A stretch of 64,000 nt of DNA from Oligoflexia bacterium. GTDB lineage: Bacteria; Bdellovibrionota; Bdellovibrionia; Bdellovibrionales; Bdellovibrionaceae. Below are positions 18,570 to 27,159 of this stretch, one piece after another. The translations under genes and the position numbers were made by a program. The notes beneath the pieces are model-generated. The model was not told the origin of the DNA. It made no database searches and saw only the letters and a list, made by a program, of their open reading frames with translations. The stretch lies in contig BOLD01000013.1 in the NCBI GenBank assembly GCA_016861345.1, positions 1 through 64,000 of the forward strand, in the 5' to 3' direction. Position 1 is the stretch's first letter. The number at the start of each line of letters is the position of its first letter.

Positions 18570-19568
18570 ATGCAAACTGCGAACGCGAATAAAAGCGAAC
18601 TTGTCATTGAAACCAAAGGCCTCTCGCGGGTCTATAAAACATATAAGAAAAAAGAGGGCATCCTGGAAAGCATTAAAGGCTTTTGGGATCGCCAATACGA
18701 AGAAAAAGTTGCCCTTGCTCCGACTGACTTGCAAATCGCAGGAGGACAAATCGTTGGACTCGTGGGAGCAAACGGAGCCGGAAAAACCACGCTACTCAAG
18801 ATGCTCTCAGGCCTCATTCACCCCTCTTCGGGCACAGCCCAGGTTCTAGGCTATACTCCATGGGAAAGAAAGCACGACTACTTAAGACAAATGAGCATCC
18901 TGCTCGGTCAAAAGAACCAGCTTTGGTGGGATATTTCTCCGATGGATAGCTATCTGCTCTTGGCTGACATCTATGACATCGACAAAGCCACAGCCATCAA
19001 ACGCATACACCATCTTGCTGAAATTCTAAAAGCCGAGCATGTTCTTCAAACACAGCTGCGACGTCTGAGCCTTGGAGAGCGTATGAAGATGGAAATCATT
19101 GGGGCCCTACTTCATGAACCGAAAGTTCTTTTCCTCGATGAGCCAACCATCGGCCTTGATATCGTCGCTCAAACTTCTATTCGTCAGTTTCTCGCTGAAT
19201 ACGCGAAAGAAAAAAAACCCACCATTATTCTGACCAGTCATTATATGGACGACATTGCCAAGCTTTCAGACAGATTACTTTTAATCAGCAAAGGCAAAAT
19301 GGTCTACGATGGAACTGTGAAGGACTTTACAAAAAAATCGAGAACCTATCAGAAAATCAGTTTTTCACTTTCTGAGCCCTTAGATAAAGATCTCCACATT
19401 GCTAGCCAAAATCTAACAAAAGGAACCCAAGAAATTTCCATTCAAATCTCTAATGAAGAACTTCAAATTGCGCTCACTCAGATCACACAAATCAGCGGAG
19501 TTCAAAATTTAAAAATAGAAGAGGCCGACTTTGAAGACAGCATTCATGCGTTTTTGGAAGCGCAATAA
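18570..19568 (+). CDS. ABC-2 type exporter ATP-binding protein (COG4586-like)
   Basis: The protein has 332 residues. It has Walker A GANGAGKTTLL, signature RLSLGERMKMEI, Walker B VLFLDEPTIGLD and the switch His in LTSHYMDD. The N-terminal extension (KTYKKKEGILESIKGFWDR) and the combination with two permeases of about 265 residues match the COG4586/COG4587/COG3694 family of uncharacterised ABC-2 exporters. The substrate is unknown. Its last 23 bases overlap the next gene, so the three genes form a translationally linked operon. Confidence 0.9.
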   Translation: MQTANANKSELVIETKGLSRVYKTYKKKEGILESIKGFWDRQYEEKVALAPTDLQIAGGQIVGLVGANGAGKTTLLKMLSGLIHPSSGTAQVLGYTPWERKHDYLRQMSILLGQKNQLWWDISPMDSYLLLADIYDIDKATAIKRIHHLAEILKAEHVLQTQLRRLSLGERMKMEIIGALLHEPKVLFLDEPTIGLDIVAQTSIRQFLAEYAKEKKPTIILTSHYMDDIAKLSDRLLLISKGKMVYDGTVKDFTKKSRTYQKISFSLSEPLDKDLHIASQNLTKGTQEISIQISNEELQIALTQITQISGVQNLKIEEADFEDSIHAFLEAQ

Positions 19569-20349
19569 AGCTTTTTTTAAATTAGCCGTACTCTCAAATC
19601 TTGAGTATCGACTGAATTATTTTATCGATGCCATCCTGCAACCCATGATCGCCGCTGGAATCGAAGTCACTTTGTGGTATTCTCTTTTTCACACCTTGGG
19701 CAAAACTGAAATCGGTGGATACGCTCAAAATTCTTATCTTGCTTACGCTCTGTGGACGGCTTTTGTAACCCGCATTTCGATTAACTGGATGTATGAATTT
19801 CGAATGATCGAAGACATTGAATCAGGAACGATCAACAGTCTTCTCGTTCGACCTATTTCATTTTTTGAGTCCCATCTTTCTCAATTTTTAGGCTACAAAA
19901 TTGTCACGACCTTGATCTCTCTTTCAATTCCCCTGACCGTAACTTGGATCTTCGGCCTGCCCTTTGATTACTCAAAGATTCCCTTAGCCCTTGGGCTGGT
20001 CACTTATTATTTATTTTTTCTGCACCTGACAAGTTTTTGTGTTGCTACCTTTGCTTTTCATCTGAACAAAATCCACTCTTTCACTGTGGCAAAAAATTTA
20101 ACTCTCTGGGTTCTTTGCGGAGAGCTTTTCCCCTTAGATCTTCTACCTGAACCACTGAAGTCCATTATAATCAACCTCCCTTTTTCGAGCGGAGTTTATC
20201 TTCCAGTAGGTTATCTCACCGGACGGGTCAGCCATGAAACGCTGATGCAGGGATTTCTCTCAACAACAGTCGGAATATTTATCTTTGCTGTGATCAGTAT
20301 TGGACTTTGGAAAAAAGGCTTGTCCTCGTACTCAGGGACGGGGGCCTGA
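19546..20349 (+). CDS. ABC-2 transporter permease (COG4587-like)
   Basis: The protein has 267 residues from the ATG at 19546; a TTG 15 bases earlier is also in frame. It contains about six hydrophobic membrane segments and begins with FKLAVLSNLEYRLNYFID, typical of this permease group. It forms the membrane channel with the next gene product, driven by the upstream ATPase. Its stop overlaps the next start as TGATG. Confidence 0.88.
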   Translation: MRFWKRNKAFFKLAVLSNLEYRLNYFIDAILQPMIAAGIEVTLWYSLFHTLGKTEIGGYAQNSYLAYALWTAFVTRISINWMYEFRMIEDIESGTINSLLVRPISFFESHLSQFLGYKIVTTLISLSIPLTVTWIFGLPFDYSKIPLALGLVTYYLFFLHLTSFCVATFAFHLNKIHSFTVAKNLTLWVLCGELFPLDLLPEPLKSIIINLPFSSGVYLPVGYLTGRVSHETLMQGFLSTTVGIFIFAVISIGLWKKGLSSYSGTGA

Positions 20350-21131
20350 TGAAATATCTTCGGCTCTTTCTTTCTTTTGCCCGCACCAGTTTTATTGCCG
20401 ACATGGAATACCGAGTGAATTTCCTGAGTCGAATTCTGACTGATGTGATTTGGTATGTGGCTCAGATCGTGACTTTTGAAACTCTGTTTCAATTTTCTGA
20501 TAAAATTGGAGGATGGACTTTGCCTGAGATGCGAGTTTTCCTAGGTCTCATTTTTATCGTGGATGGAATTTACATGGTCTTATTTCAAGCGAATCTAGAC
20601 AGCATGACTGAGAAAATTCGAAAAGGCGATATGGATCTTCTGCTGACTAAGCCTGTCAGTTCGCAGTTCATGATGAGCCTACAAAGAACCTCGACAGCCA
20701 TGTTGGGAAATCTGATTATTGGAACCTCTTGGTTAATCTACTCAATTATCAGTCTTGAAAATTTTGAATGGATCAGGCTGGCCTGGTTGATTTTTTTACT
20801 TCCTATCGCTGTGATCACCACCTATTCACTGAGAATGCTCGTTTCCACTGTCTCAGTTATTGTCACCCGCGCTGACTATCTCCAGTTTGCCTGGTATCAA
20901 ATCACCCGATTAGGCCTTCGACCTGATAAAATGTATGCCCCCTTTTTAAGATACATTGTGCTGACAATCATCCCCTTGGCCGCAACCGCGAGCGTTCCCG
21001 CACGAGCTCTGCTTGATCCCCCTGAAGTTGGACTTTTTATTTGGATTGGATTTGTCTCTGGATTTTTCTTATGGCTCACAACAAAATTCTGGAATTACGC
21101 TCTGAAACATTACACAAGTGCGAGTAGTTGA
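20349..21131 (+). CDS. ABC-2 transporter permease (COG3694-like)
   Basis: The protein has 260 residues from the ATG at 20349, which shares bases with the TGA of the previous gene (TGATG). Six predicted membrane segments are visible. The N-terminal FARTSFIADMEYRVNFLSRI parallels that of the other permease (LSNLEYRLNYF), so the pair probably arose by duplication and works as a heterodimer. The gene ends 6 bases from the convergent adhesin-like gene with no obvious terminator. Confidence 0.88.
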   Translation: MKYLRLFLSFARTSFIADMEYRVNFLSRILTDVIWYVAQIVTFETLFQFSDKIGGWTLPEMRVFLGLIFIVDGIYMVLFQANLDSMTEKIRKGDMDLLLTKPVSSQFMMSLQRTSTAMLGNLIIGTSWLIYSIISLENFEWIRLAWLIFLLPIAVITTYSLRMLVSTVSVIVTRADYLQFAWYQITRLGLRPDKMYAPFLRYIVLTIIPLAATASVPARALLDPPEVGLFIWIGFVSGFFLWLTTKFWNYALKHYTSASS

Positions 21132-21137
21132 TTAAGA

Positions 21138-24100
21138 TTAATTCACAGCTCCGTACACGGTCGCGGGTTGTGAGCCACCGGACCATGTGACCGTATTGCC
21201 ATTGGTATTGATCGCCTTACCGCCAGCTCCTGAATTATAATTATATAATCCTGAAGTCCAAGCATTACCATAACTATAACCATAACCTCCCGCTGCACCC
21301 CAACCTCCTCCTCCCCCACCTGCTACTGCATTTCCACCACTTGGAAATGTAGCTACCGTTGCCGAAACTGCTCCATTAGATCCTGAAGAAGTTGAACCTC
21401 CTGCTCCTCCCCACCCTTGTGAGGGTTCAGATGCTGTTCCAACTGCCCAAGTTCCTCCCCCTCCTCCTGCTCCGCCTCCATTTCCAACAATATAAACTGC
21501 ATTATATATCACATTCGCATAAACATAACTCTGAGCTCCACCACTACCTAAAACAACTCTTCCTCCTCCTCCTCCAGCAGTTGTATTTAAACCTAGTACT
21601 CCATTACTTCCTACATTTCCTATGCTTCCTCCAGACCCGCCTGAAGTATTACTTGTTCCACCCATACCTCCTCCTGCTCCGCCACCACCTGCTCCGCCTT
21701 CTGATGCTGCACCACCACCACCACCACCCAATATATATCCTGTTGAAGTTGAACAAGTTATAGGCGCTAAAATATTTAGTGCATTTCCACCAGCGCCACC
21801 AGCGCCACCAGGGGAATTTCCTCCATTACCTCCTCTTCCCATAATATATCCATTATTAATGAGTGTGAGATTAGAGCCCGCAGGAAATGATCCCGTATCG
21901 AATGCCGCAATCGCCGTCGAATCACTCCAAACATACACTCCCGCATTGACAGTCACCTGCACGCTGATGGGAGTTGTCCCGTTCCAGTTGTAAGGAGCTG
22001 CCATCAATACGTTTCTTAAATTAAAATTCTGCACATGAGATGAGATTGTCACATAAATCGTATCGATAATCGTAATGCTCGCATTACTTGTATTTCCCAA
22101 AGCATCGGTCACACGCACTGTTGCTGATCCCGTCGTGCCAGGTGCAGTATAAGCGCCAGAAGAAGAGTTAATTGTTCCACCACCACTCGCAATGGAATAT
22201 GTGTATGAGCCCACTCCTCCACTAGCCGTAAAAGTTTGCCCTGCATTGATCTGCAAGGTTGGTGATGCCGGGCTAATCGCCAAAGCGGCATTTACAGTAA
22301 GATTTACGGTGGCTGTATTTGCCTTTGAATCTGTCACTTTTAAAACTTTCGCACCCGTCGAGGCCGGAGTGTAAACTCCTGTTGATCCGTTGATCGAACC
22401 CCCACCACTTTGAATCGAATACGTATAGGGGGGAACTCCGTTACTTGCAGTCACTGTTGCTGTGTTATTCAGGGCAATTGTTGAATAGTTAATACTCAAA
22501 CTTGGCTGGGGGACAACAGTGATTGTCGCATCTGAAGTGTTGAAAAGCGAATCTGTAATTCGAACAATTTCCGTCCCCGTTGTGGGCGGAGCTGCGTAAA
22601 GCCCTGACGTTAGATGAATGGAACCTGTACCCGATAACATACTAAATTGATAAGGAGAAACTCCATTGACGCCCGCAAAGCTCTGTGTGTTCCCCGTCGC
22701 CAAAGTTACTGTTGTGGGAGTGATTGAAAGAGCGGGATTCACAGTGACAGTCGCTTGAGAGGTGTTACTGAGTGAATCCGTTACGGTAACGCTTACTGAA
22801 CCCGATGTTGCAGGAGCTGTGAACTCACCCGTGGCAGAATTGATGTTGCCTGCGCTAGCAGAGTAAACATAGGTCCCCACTCCACCACTGGCTGTAAATG
22901 TGTGAATATTATTGACTGCTAATGTCTTCGCAGTTGGTGATATCTGCAGCGCGGGGTTCACCGTCACAACAGCATCACTGGTGTTATTCAGAGCATCAGT
23001 CACACGAACTGTGACTGAACCTGCACCTGCGGGAGCAGTAAAGACTCCTGTTGCTGAGTTTATCGTTCCGCCACCGCTTTGAATCGAATAAGTGTAAGTC
23101 CCCACTCCGCCACTGGCTGTAAATGTGTGAATGTTATTAACCGCTAATGCAATCGAAGCCGGTGAAATTTGCAGTGCTGGGTTCACCGTCACAACAGCGT
23201 CGCTCGTATTTCCGAGAGTGTCTGCTACTTGAACCGTAACAGAACCCGAACTTGCTGGAGCAATAAATGCACCTGTTGCTGAGTTAATCGACCCACCACC
23301 ACTTTGAATCGAATAAGTGTAGGTCCCTACTCCGCCCGTAGCTGTAAACGTCGTCGAGTTATTCACTGCTAATGTAATCGAAGCCGGTGAAATTTGCAGA
23401 GCAGGATTTACCGTCATAACAGCATCACTGGTGTTATTAATGGCATCAGTCACACGAACTGTGACTGATCCTGAACCTGCAGGAGCAGTAAAGACTCCTG
23501 TTGATGAGTTTATCGACCCACCACCACTAACAATGGAGTAAACCAGTGGAGCGACTCCTCCGCTCGCAGAAAAGGATACAGAGTTATTCACCGCCACTGT
23601 TTTTGAGCTTGGACTAATCGCTAAAACATCAGTGATCGTAAGTGTCGTCTCTCGACTGATCCCCTGAGCATCGGTCACTCGAATCACAGCCACCCCAGGA
23701 CCAGCAGGCGTATATACTCCAGTGGTCGCATTTACTGAACCAGGGCCACTGACTAAAGTGTAAGTGTATCCACCATAAGCCCCAGAACCTGAAATCGTTG
23801 TTGTGTTTCCTGTGGTGATCGCTGGCGCAGTTGAACCAATATTAAATGTCGGATAAATATCAAAATTCATATTGTAGGTCTGTCCCAATGAATCGCGAAT
23901 CAAAATCACCGTAGAACCAGAACTTGAGGGAGCTGTAAATAATCCCGTCGCAGAGACACCGCCCCCACCACTATAAATAGAAACCTCAAAAGGACCTAAT
24001 CCCCCAAGACCTGCCTGAGTCAGTGTGATTTGATATGTTCCTGCTTGTTCCACTCTTGTCAGCGCAGGAACTCCGGTCCCAAGAACATCCACTGCTGTGA

Positions 24101-24416
24101 GCTCAAAGGATTTGCTCAGCCCTGTCCCATCTGTCACATCAAAACGAACCACCCCAGCTGAGGTCGCCGAGATCGAATGATTACTGTTATTTGCTGTTAA
24201 GTTCGAAGATTGCGATGTTAATGTGCAAGGACAATAAGAGTTTGGAAGTTCAATCGTATAATCTCGTCCGACAATAATGGTGTTTTGATCTGGCAATTTG
24301 GGATTAATGGAAGAAAATGAGGAATCGATATTTCCATTAATTGTGCAAGCGGAAATACCCAACAGGAAAATGAGATTTATCACTGAAAAAATCCAGCTTC
24401 TCATCCAGTTTTTCAT
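21138..24416 (-). CDS. Lipoprotein-anchored fibre: Ig-like stalk with phage-adhesin-like glycine-rich tip
   Basis: The protein has 1092 residues. A signal peptide ends in a perfect lipobox (ISAC, Cys24), so lipid anchoring is expected. Residues 40-188 hold two divergent Ig-like units. Residues 189-786 hold eight clear units of 73-75 residues (patterns SGGGSIN, TGVFTAP, VRVTD, NTSDAVVTVNP) forming a stalk. Residues 787-1092 are a separate tip: a beta-rich part (NFNLRNVLMAAPYNWNG, GVYVWSD, NNGYIMGRGG), long glycine-rich strings and the ending GGKAINTNGN..W..G....VYGAVN. The tip resembles polyglycine-helix receptor-binding proteins of T-even-like phages (gp38 type) and tail-fibre ends of marine phages. 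A paralogue lies upstream. Role in surface attachment is inference. Confidence 0.82.
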   Translation of the reverse strand: MKNWMRSWIFSVINLIFLLGISACTINGNIDSSFSSINPKLPDQNTIIVGRDYTIELPNSYCPCTLTSQSSNLTANNSNHSISATSAGVVRFDVTDGTGLSKSFELTAVDVLGTGVPALTRVEQAGTYQITLTQAGLGGLGPFEVSIYSGGGGVSATGLFTAPSSSGSTVILIRDSLGQTYNMNFDIYPTFNIGSTAPAITTGNTTTISGSGAYGGYTYTLVSGPGSVNATTGVYTPAGPGVAVIRVTDAQGISRETTLTITDVLAISPSSKTVAVNNSVSFSASGGVAPLVYSIVSGGGSINSSTGVFTAPAGSGSVTVRVTDAINNTSDAVMTVNPALQISPASITLAVNNSTTFTATGGVGTYTYSIQSGGGSINSATGAFIAPASSGSVTVQVADTLGNTSDAVVTVNPALQISPASIALAVNNIHTFTASGGVGTYTYSIQSGGGTINSATGVFTAPAGAGSVTVRVTDALNNTSDAVVTVNPALQISPTAKTLAVNNIHTFTASGGVGTYVYSASAGNINSATGEFTAPATSGSVSVTVTDSLSNTSQATVTVNPALSITPTTVTLATGNTQSFAGVNGVSPYQFSMLSGTGSIHLTSGLYAAPPTTGTEIVRITDSLFNTSDATITVVPQPSLSINYSTIALNNTATVTASNGVPPYTYSIQSGGGSINGSTGVYTPASTGAKVLKVTDSKANTATVNLTVNAALAISPASPTLQINAGQTFTASGGVGSYTYSIASGGGTINSSSGAYTAPGTTGSATVRVTDALGNTSNASITIIDTIYVTISSHVQNFNLRNVLMAAPYNWNGTTPISVQVTVNAGVYVWSDSTAIAAFDTGSFPAGSNLTLINNGYIMGRGGNGGNSPGGAGGAGGNALNILAPITCSTSTGYILGGGGGGAASEGGAGGGGAGGGMGGTSNTSGGSGGSIGNVGSNGVLGLNTTAGGGGGRVVLGSGGAQSYVYANVIYNAVYIVGNGGGAGGGGGTWAVGTASEPSQGWGGAGGSTSSGSNGAVSATVATFPSGGNAVAGGGGGGWGAAGGYGYSYGNAWTSGLYNYNSGAGGKAINTNGNTVTWSGGSQPATVYGAVN
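22059..23852 (-). repeat. Eight tandem Ig-like coding repeats, period about 225 bases
   Basis: Within the fibre gene, residues 189-786 repeat at intervals of 75, 75, 75, 75, 73, 75 and 74 residues. Units starting at residues 339, 414 and 489 are the most alike at DNA level (around 22.7-23.4 kb), which suggests recent duplication and the chance of copy-number change by recombination. Outer units are more diverged. Confidence 0.85.
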
Positions 24417-24699
24417 ATGTTACTTATCGGCAATTTAAGGTGTGTACTTGAACTCTTGAACCCAGAGACTGGGGTGTAATGTCCCAAGATTCTCGCTATG
24501 AGACAAAAATATTGTGTTCAAGTTGGAATTTGCGAGAAGAGATTATTTTTGAAACTTTAGTTTGTGTTAAGCGCCGAACGGCCGACTAAGGCTAAAAATG
24601 AGTTCCATTACAATCGAGTTGATTCTGGTGTGGAGAGAATATCTCTATTTTAAAAACACAGGTAGAATCGTTACCGTGTTCAGTAGTATTAGGAGTACG

Positions 24700-25737
24700 T
24701 TAGTTCACAGCTCCGTACACAGTTGCTGGTTGTGAGCCACCCGACCAGGTCACAACGTTACCATTGGTGTTGATGGCCTTGCCGCCAGCTCCACCCGAAC
24801 AAATCAGTGTACTTCCATTTTTATATGACGATCCACCTGCAGAACCCCAACCACCACCGCCCCCTGATGCATAACCCATTGTTGGCACCAAACCATTTCC
24901 ACCTTGGGCTCCAGGCCCTCCTCCTGCACCTGCTGTATTCCCTGCAAAGTAGGCTGCGCCAGTTCCGCCTGCACTACCACCATAACCACCTTGTATGGCA
25001 GGTGAAGGACCTGTTGTTGTAGATCCAGGCAAAATACGACCGCCACCTCCCCCTGAATTATAGCCAGTGTCTGATGTTCCATTTGTTCCAGACAGACCAA
25101 TAGCCCCACCCTGTCCCGGAGTCGAATTGGGATAGCTTGCATGATAAGCTAATCCGCCCCGACCACCACCCGCTCCACCGCCACCACCATGATAGACCGT
25201 TCCACTCTGAATATATCCGCCACCGCCACCGCCACCACCTGCAATATAGCCCGTCGTTGATGTGATGACTGCACTTAAAGTGAGGTTCATTGCTGAGCCA
25301 CCCGACTGCCCGACACAAGAATTCTCATAGCCTCCACCCATGCCACCCTTGCCCATAATATATCCATTATTGATAATCGTAAGACTCGATCCCACCGGTA
25401 TACTGCCTGTATCAAATGCAGCAATAGAGGTATCATCACTCCAAACATACACACCTGAATTTACAGTCACCTGTACGCTGATAGGTGTTGTTCCATTCCA
25501 GTTGTAAGGCGCTGCCATCAATGTATTTCGCAAATTAAAATTTTGAACATTTGATGAGATCGTTACAGAATATGCTGATCCGCCAGTTAACTTTTTCATG
25601 AACATCATGTGATAAACAGCCAATGCCTTTAATGAAAAAGTAATGGCAAGACACATCGTCATGCTCACGAAAATCTTACTGGAAAATTTCATCTTGATTA
25701 AGATGAGATTTATCACTGAAAAAATCCAGTTTCTCAT
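24700..25737 (-). CDS. Secreted glycine-rich phage-adhesin-like tip protein, paralogue without stalk
   Basis: The frame covers 345 residues. From M16 (25692) there is an ordinary Sec signal peptide (MKFSSKIFVSMTMCLAITFSLKALA). The rest is a tip domain nearly identical in its non-glycine parts to the C-terminal 306 residues of the neighbour: NFNLRNTLMAAPYNWNGTT, GVYVWSDDT, NNGYIMGKGG and GGKAINTNGN..W..G....VYGAVN. The glycine-rich middle differs. No stalk is present. The first 14 codons (MRNWIFSVINLILI) and the bases before them repeat the start of the neighbour, so the true start is probably 25692 and the upstream part a recombination remnant. It is divergent from the AAA ATPase gene. Confidence 0.8.
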   Translation of the reverse strand: MRNWIFSVINLILIKMKFSSKIFVSMTMCLAITFSLKALAVYHMMFMKKLTGGSAYSVTISSNVQNFNLRNTLMAAPYNWNGTTPISVQVTVNSGVYVWSDDTSIAAFDTGSIPVGSSLTIINNGYIMGKGGMGGGYENSCVGQSGGSAMNLTLSAVITSTTGYIAGGGGGGGGYIQSGTVYHGGGGGAGGGRGGLAYHASYPNSTPGQGGAIGLSGTNGTSDTGYNSGGGGGRILPGSTTTGPSPAIQGGYGGSAGGTGAAYFAGNTAGAGGGPGAQGGNGLVPTMGYASGGGGGWGSAGGSSYKNGSTLICSGGAGGKAINTNGNVVTWSGGSQPATVYGAVN

Positions 25738-25892
25738 ATGACTCTTATCGGATGGACTAATGTCAAACTGAAGTTATTCAGTTGTTTTTCTCATTTTGAG
25801 ATTCTTCATAATTGCATTGAGCTCTAGCCTGAATATATCCTTCCCTATAACACAATCGGCAAATTAAAATCGAACCCCCCTCTTTTTTGACA

Positions 25893-25922
25893 TTGACGAT
25901 ACATTATGGTGGGTGTTATTAT
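25893..25922 (+). promoter_or_regulatory. Putative sigma70-type promoter giving a leaderless ATPase mRNA
   Basis: TTGACG (25893-25898) and TATTAT (25917-25922) are separated by 18 bases. The ATG of the downstream gene is at 25928, about where transcription would begin, and no Shine-Dalgarno sequence is visible before it. This implies a leaderless or near-leaderless transcript. Confidence 0.4.
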
Positions 25923-25927
25923 AAGCC

Positions 25928-27118
25928 ATGTCTATAGCTCACGAAAGAAAACGTCATTGTGTAAATCTTCTTAGAAAGAAATTAAAATTTTCACCGATTG
26001 TTTCTATTCAGGGACCTCGGCAATGTGGCAAAAGTTATTTGGCCCAAAATATTGTGCCTCAGTTTGAAAAACATTCTGAGTATAAAAATCTTGATTTAAA
26101 GGAAAATCGAGATTTTGCTCAGAAAAATCCAAATACTTTTTTAAGTATTCATTCTGGAAAACCACTTATCATCGATGAAGTTCAAAAAGTCCCAGATTTA
26201 TTTGATGAGATGAAAGGGATTGTTGACGAGAAGAGAACCCCGGGTCGTTTCTTAATATTAGGCTCAACAGAGTTTTCTCATGAAACAAAGATACGAGAAT
26301 CTTTAACAGGACGATTATCAAGAATTCGAATGTTTCCCCTAGGCATTGCTGAAACAAAGAAATTTGAAATGAATGAAGTCAGTCAGTTCCCATTTTTACA
26401 AAAAAAAGTACGTATTAATAGAGCAGATTTATTTAAATACCTCGAGCGTGGTGGTTTTCCTGGAATATTTATAGTTAAAAACGATCAGGAACGAAGAAGT
26501 CTATTTGAGGATTGGGTTCGATTGACATGTGAGCGCGATATTCATCAGATCAACAAATTCAAATTAGATTCCGCACTATCATATGAAATCCTAGCTCAAC
26601 TCGCCACTTTGCCAGAACCAAATGTTGCCAACTTAGCAAAAGAACTTCGGGTGACAACAAGAAAAATTCAAAATCATATCTTAGCTCTAAAAATGCTATT
26701 TGTTATTTTTGAGGTGGCGCCGTTAGCTGGCTCTGCAGGCAAGCCGTTATACTACTTATGCGATCCCGGACTGCTCACTTTTTTTGAGGCCTCACTCGAG
26801 CGGAAGATGCTAACATGGTTTTATACTGAATTGATAATGCAACTCTCGTACAAAGAGCAGCTCCCATTGCAAATTCAATATTATAAATCAAAAACAAGCA
26901 GTCCCGTTCATTTTATCATAGAGCAAAAAAAGAAATTGCTTGCTGCGAAGATGACCTTGTCCGAATCTTATGACAAAAGGGATTTTGCGATATTTCAGTC
27001 GTTTCAAAAAAAATATAGTCAAAAATATGAGTCAATTGAGTGCTATGGTTTTTATGGAGGAAAGACCCAGATACGCCTTCCTGATTACGTTTTATCCCCT
27101 TGGGAGCAAATTGTCTGA
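25928..27118 (+). CDS. AAA-family ATPase with DUF4143
   Basis: The protein has 396 residues. It has Walker A GPRQCGKSYLA, Walker B PLIIDEVQKVPDLF, sensor-like ILGSTEF and SLTGRLSRIRMFPL, then a C-terminal half (about 200-390) resembling DUF4143, with a winged-helix-like stretch (NVANLAKELRVTTRKIQNHIL). Proteins of this architecture are common in bacteria and archaea, often strain-specific, and have no settled function. It shares only the overall plan with the second ATPase at 49357-50475. Its codon use looks more AT-rich than its neighbours, which suggests horizontal gain. It stands alone, divergent from a fibre-like gene and convergent with the helicase. Confidence 0.85.
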   Translation: MSIAHERKRHCVNLLRKKLKFSPIVSIQGPRQCGKSYLAQNIVPQFEKHSEYKNLDLKENRDFAQKNPNTFLSIHSGKPLIIDEVQKVPDLFDEMKGIVDEKRTPGRFLILGSTEFSHETKIRESLTGRLSRIRMFPLGIAETKKFEMNEVSQFPFLQKKVRINRADLFKYLERGGFPGIFIVKNDQERRSLFEDWVRLTCERDIHQINKFKLDSALSYEILAQLATLPEPNVANLAKELRVTTRKIQNHILALKMLFVIFEVAPLAGSAGKPLYYLCDPGLLTFFEASLERKMLTWFYTELIMQLSYKEQLPLQIQYYKSKTSSPVHFIIEQKKKLLAAKMTLSESYDKRDFAIFQSFQKKYSQKYESIECYGFYGGKTQIRLPDYVLSPWEQIV

Positions 27119-27159
27119 CTTAAATATGACTGATTCCTTTAACTCTTATAGCATCTTCG

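Noticed and set aside
21392-21993. Long proline/leucine-rich open frames on the plus strand
   Set aside because: They are the complement of the glycine-rich codons of the fibre gene; no ribosome site or sensible composition.
22059-23852. Regularly spaced repeats resembling a CRISPR array
   Set aside because: The period of about 225 bases is in frame and encodes Ig-like units; no short identical repeats with unique spacers and no cas genes.
24417-24699. 283-base gap between the two fibre genes as a possible small RNA locus
   Set aside because: No clear hairpin with T-run, promoter pair or conserved element was found beyond the shared CCGATAAG leader.
21138-25737. Prophage remnant
   Set aside because: Only fibre-like proteins with bacterial export signals are present; no integrase, capsid, terminase, lysis or other tail genes.
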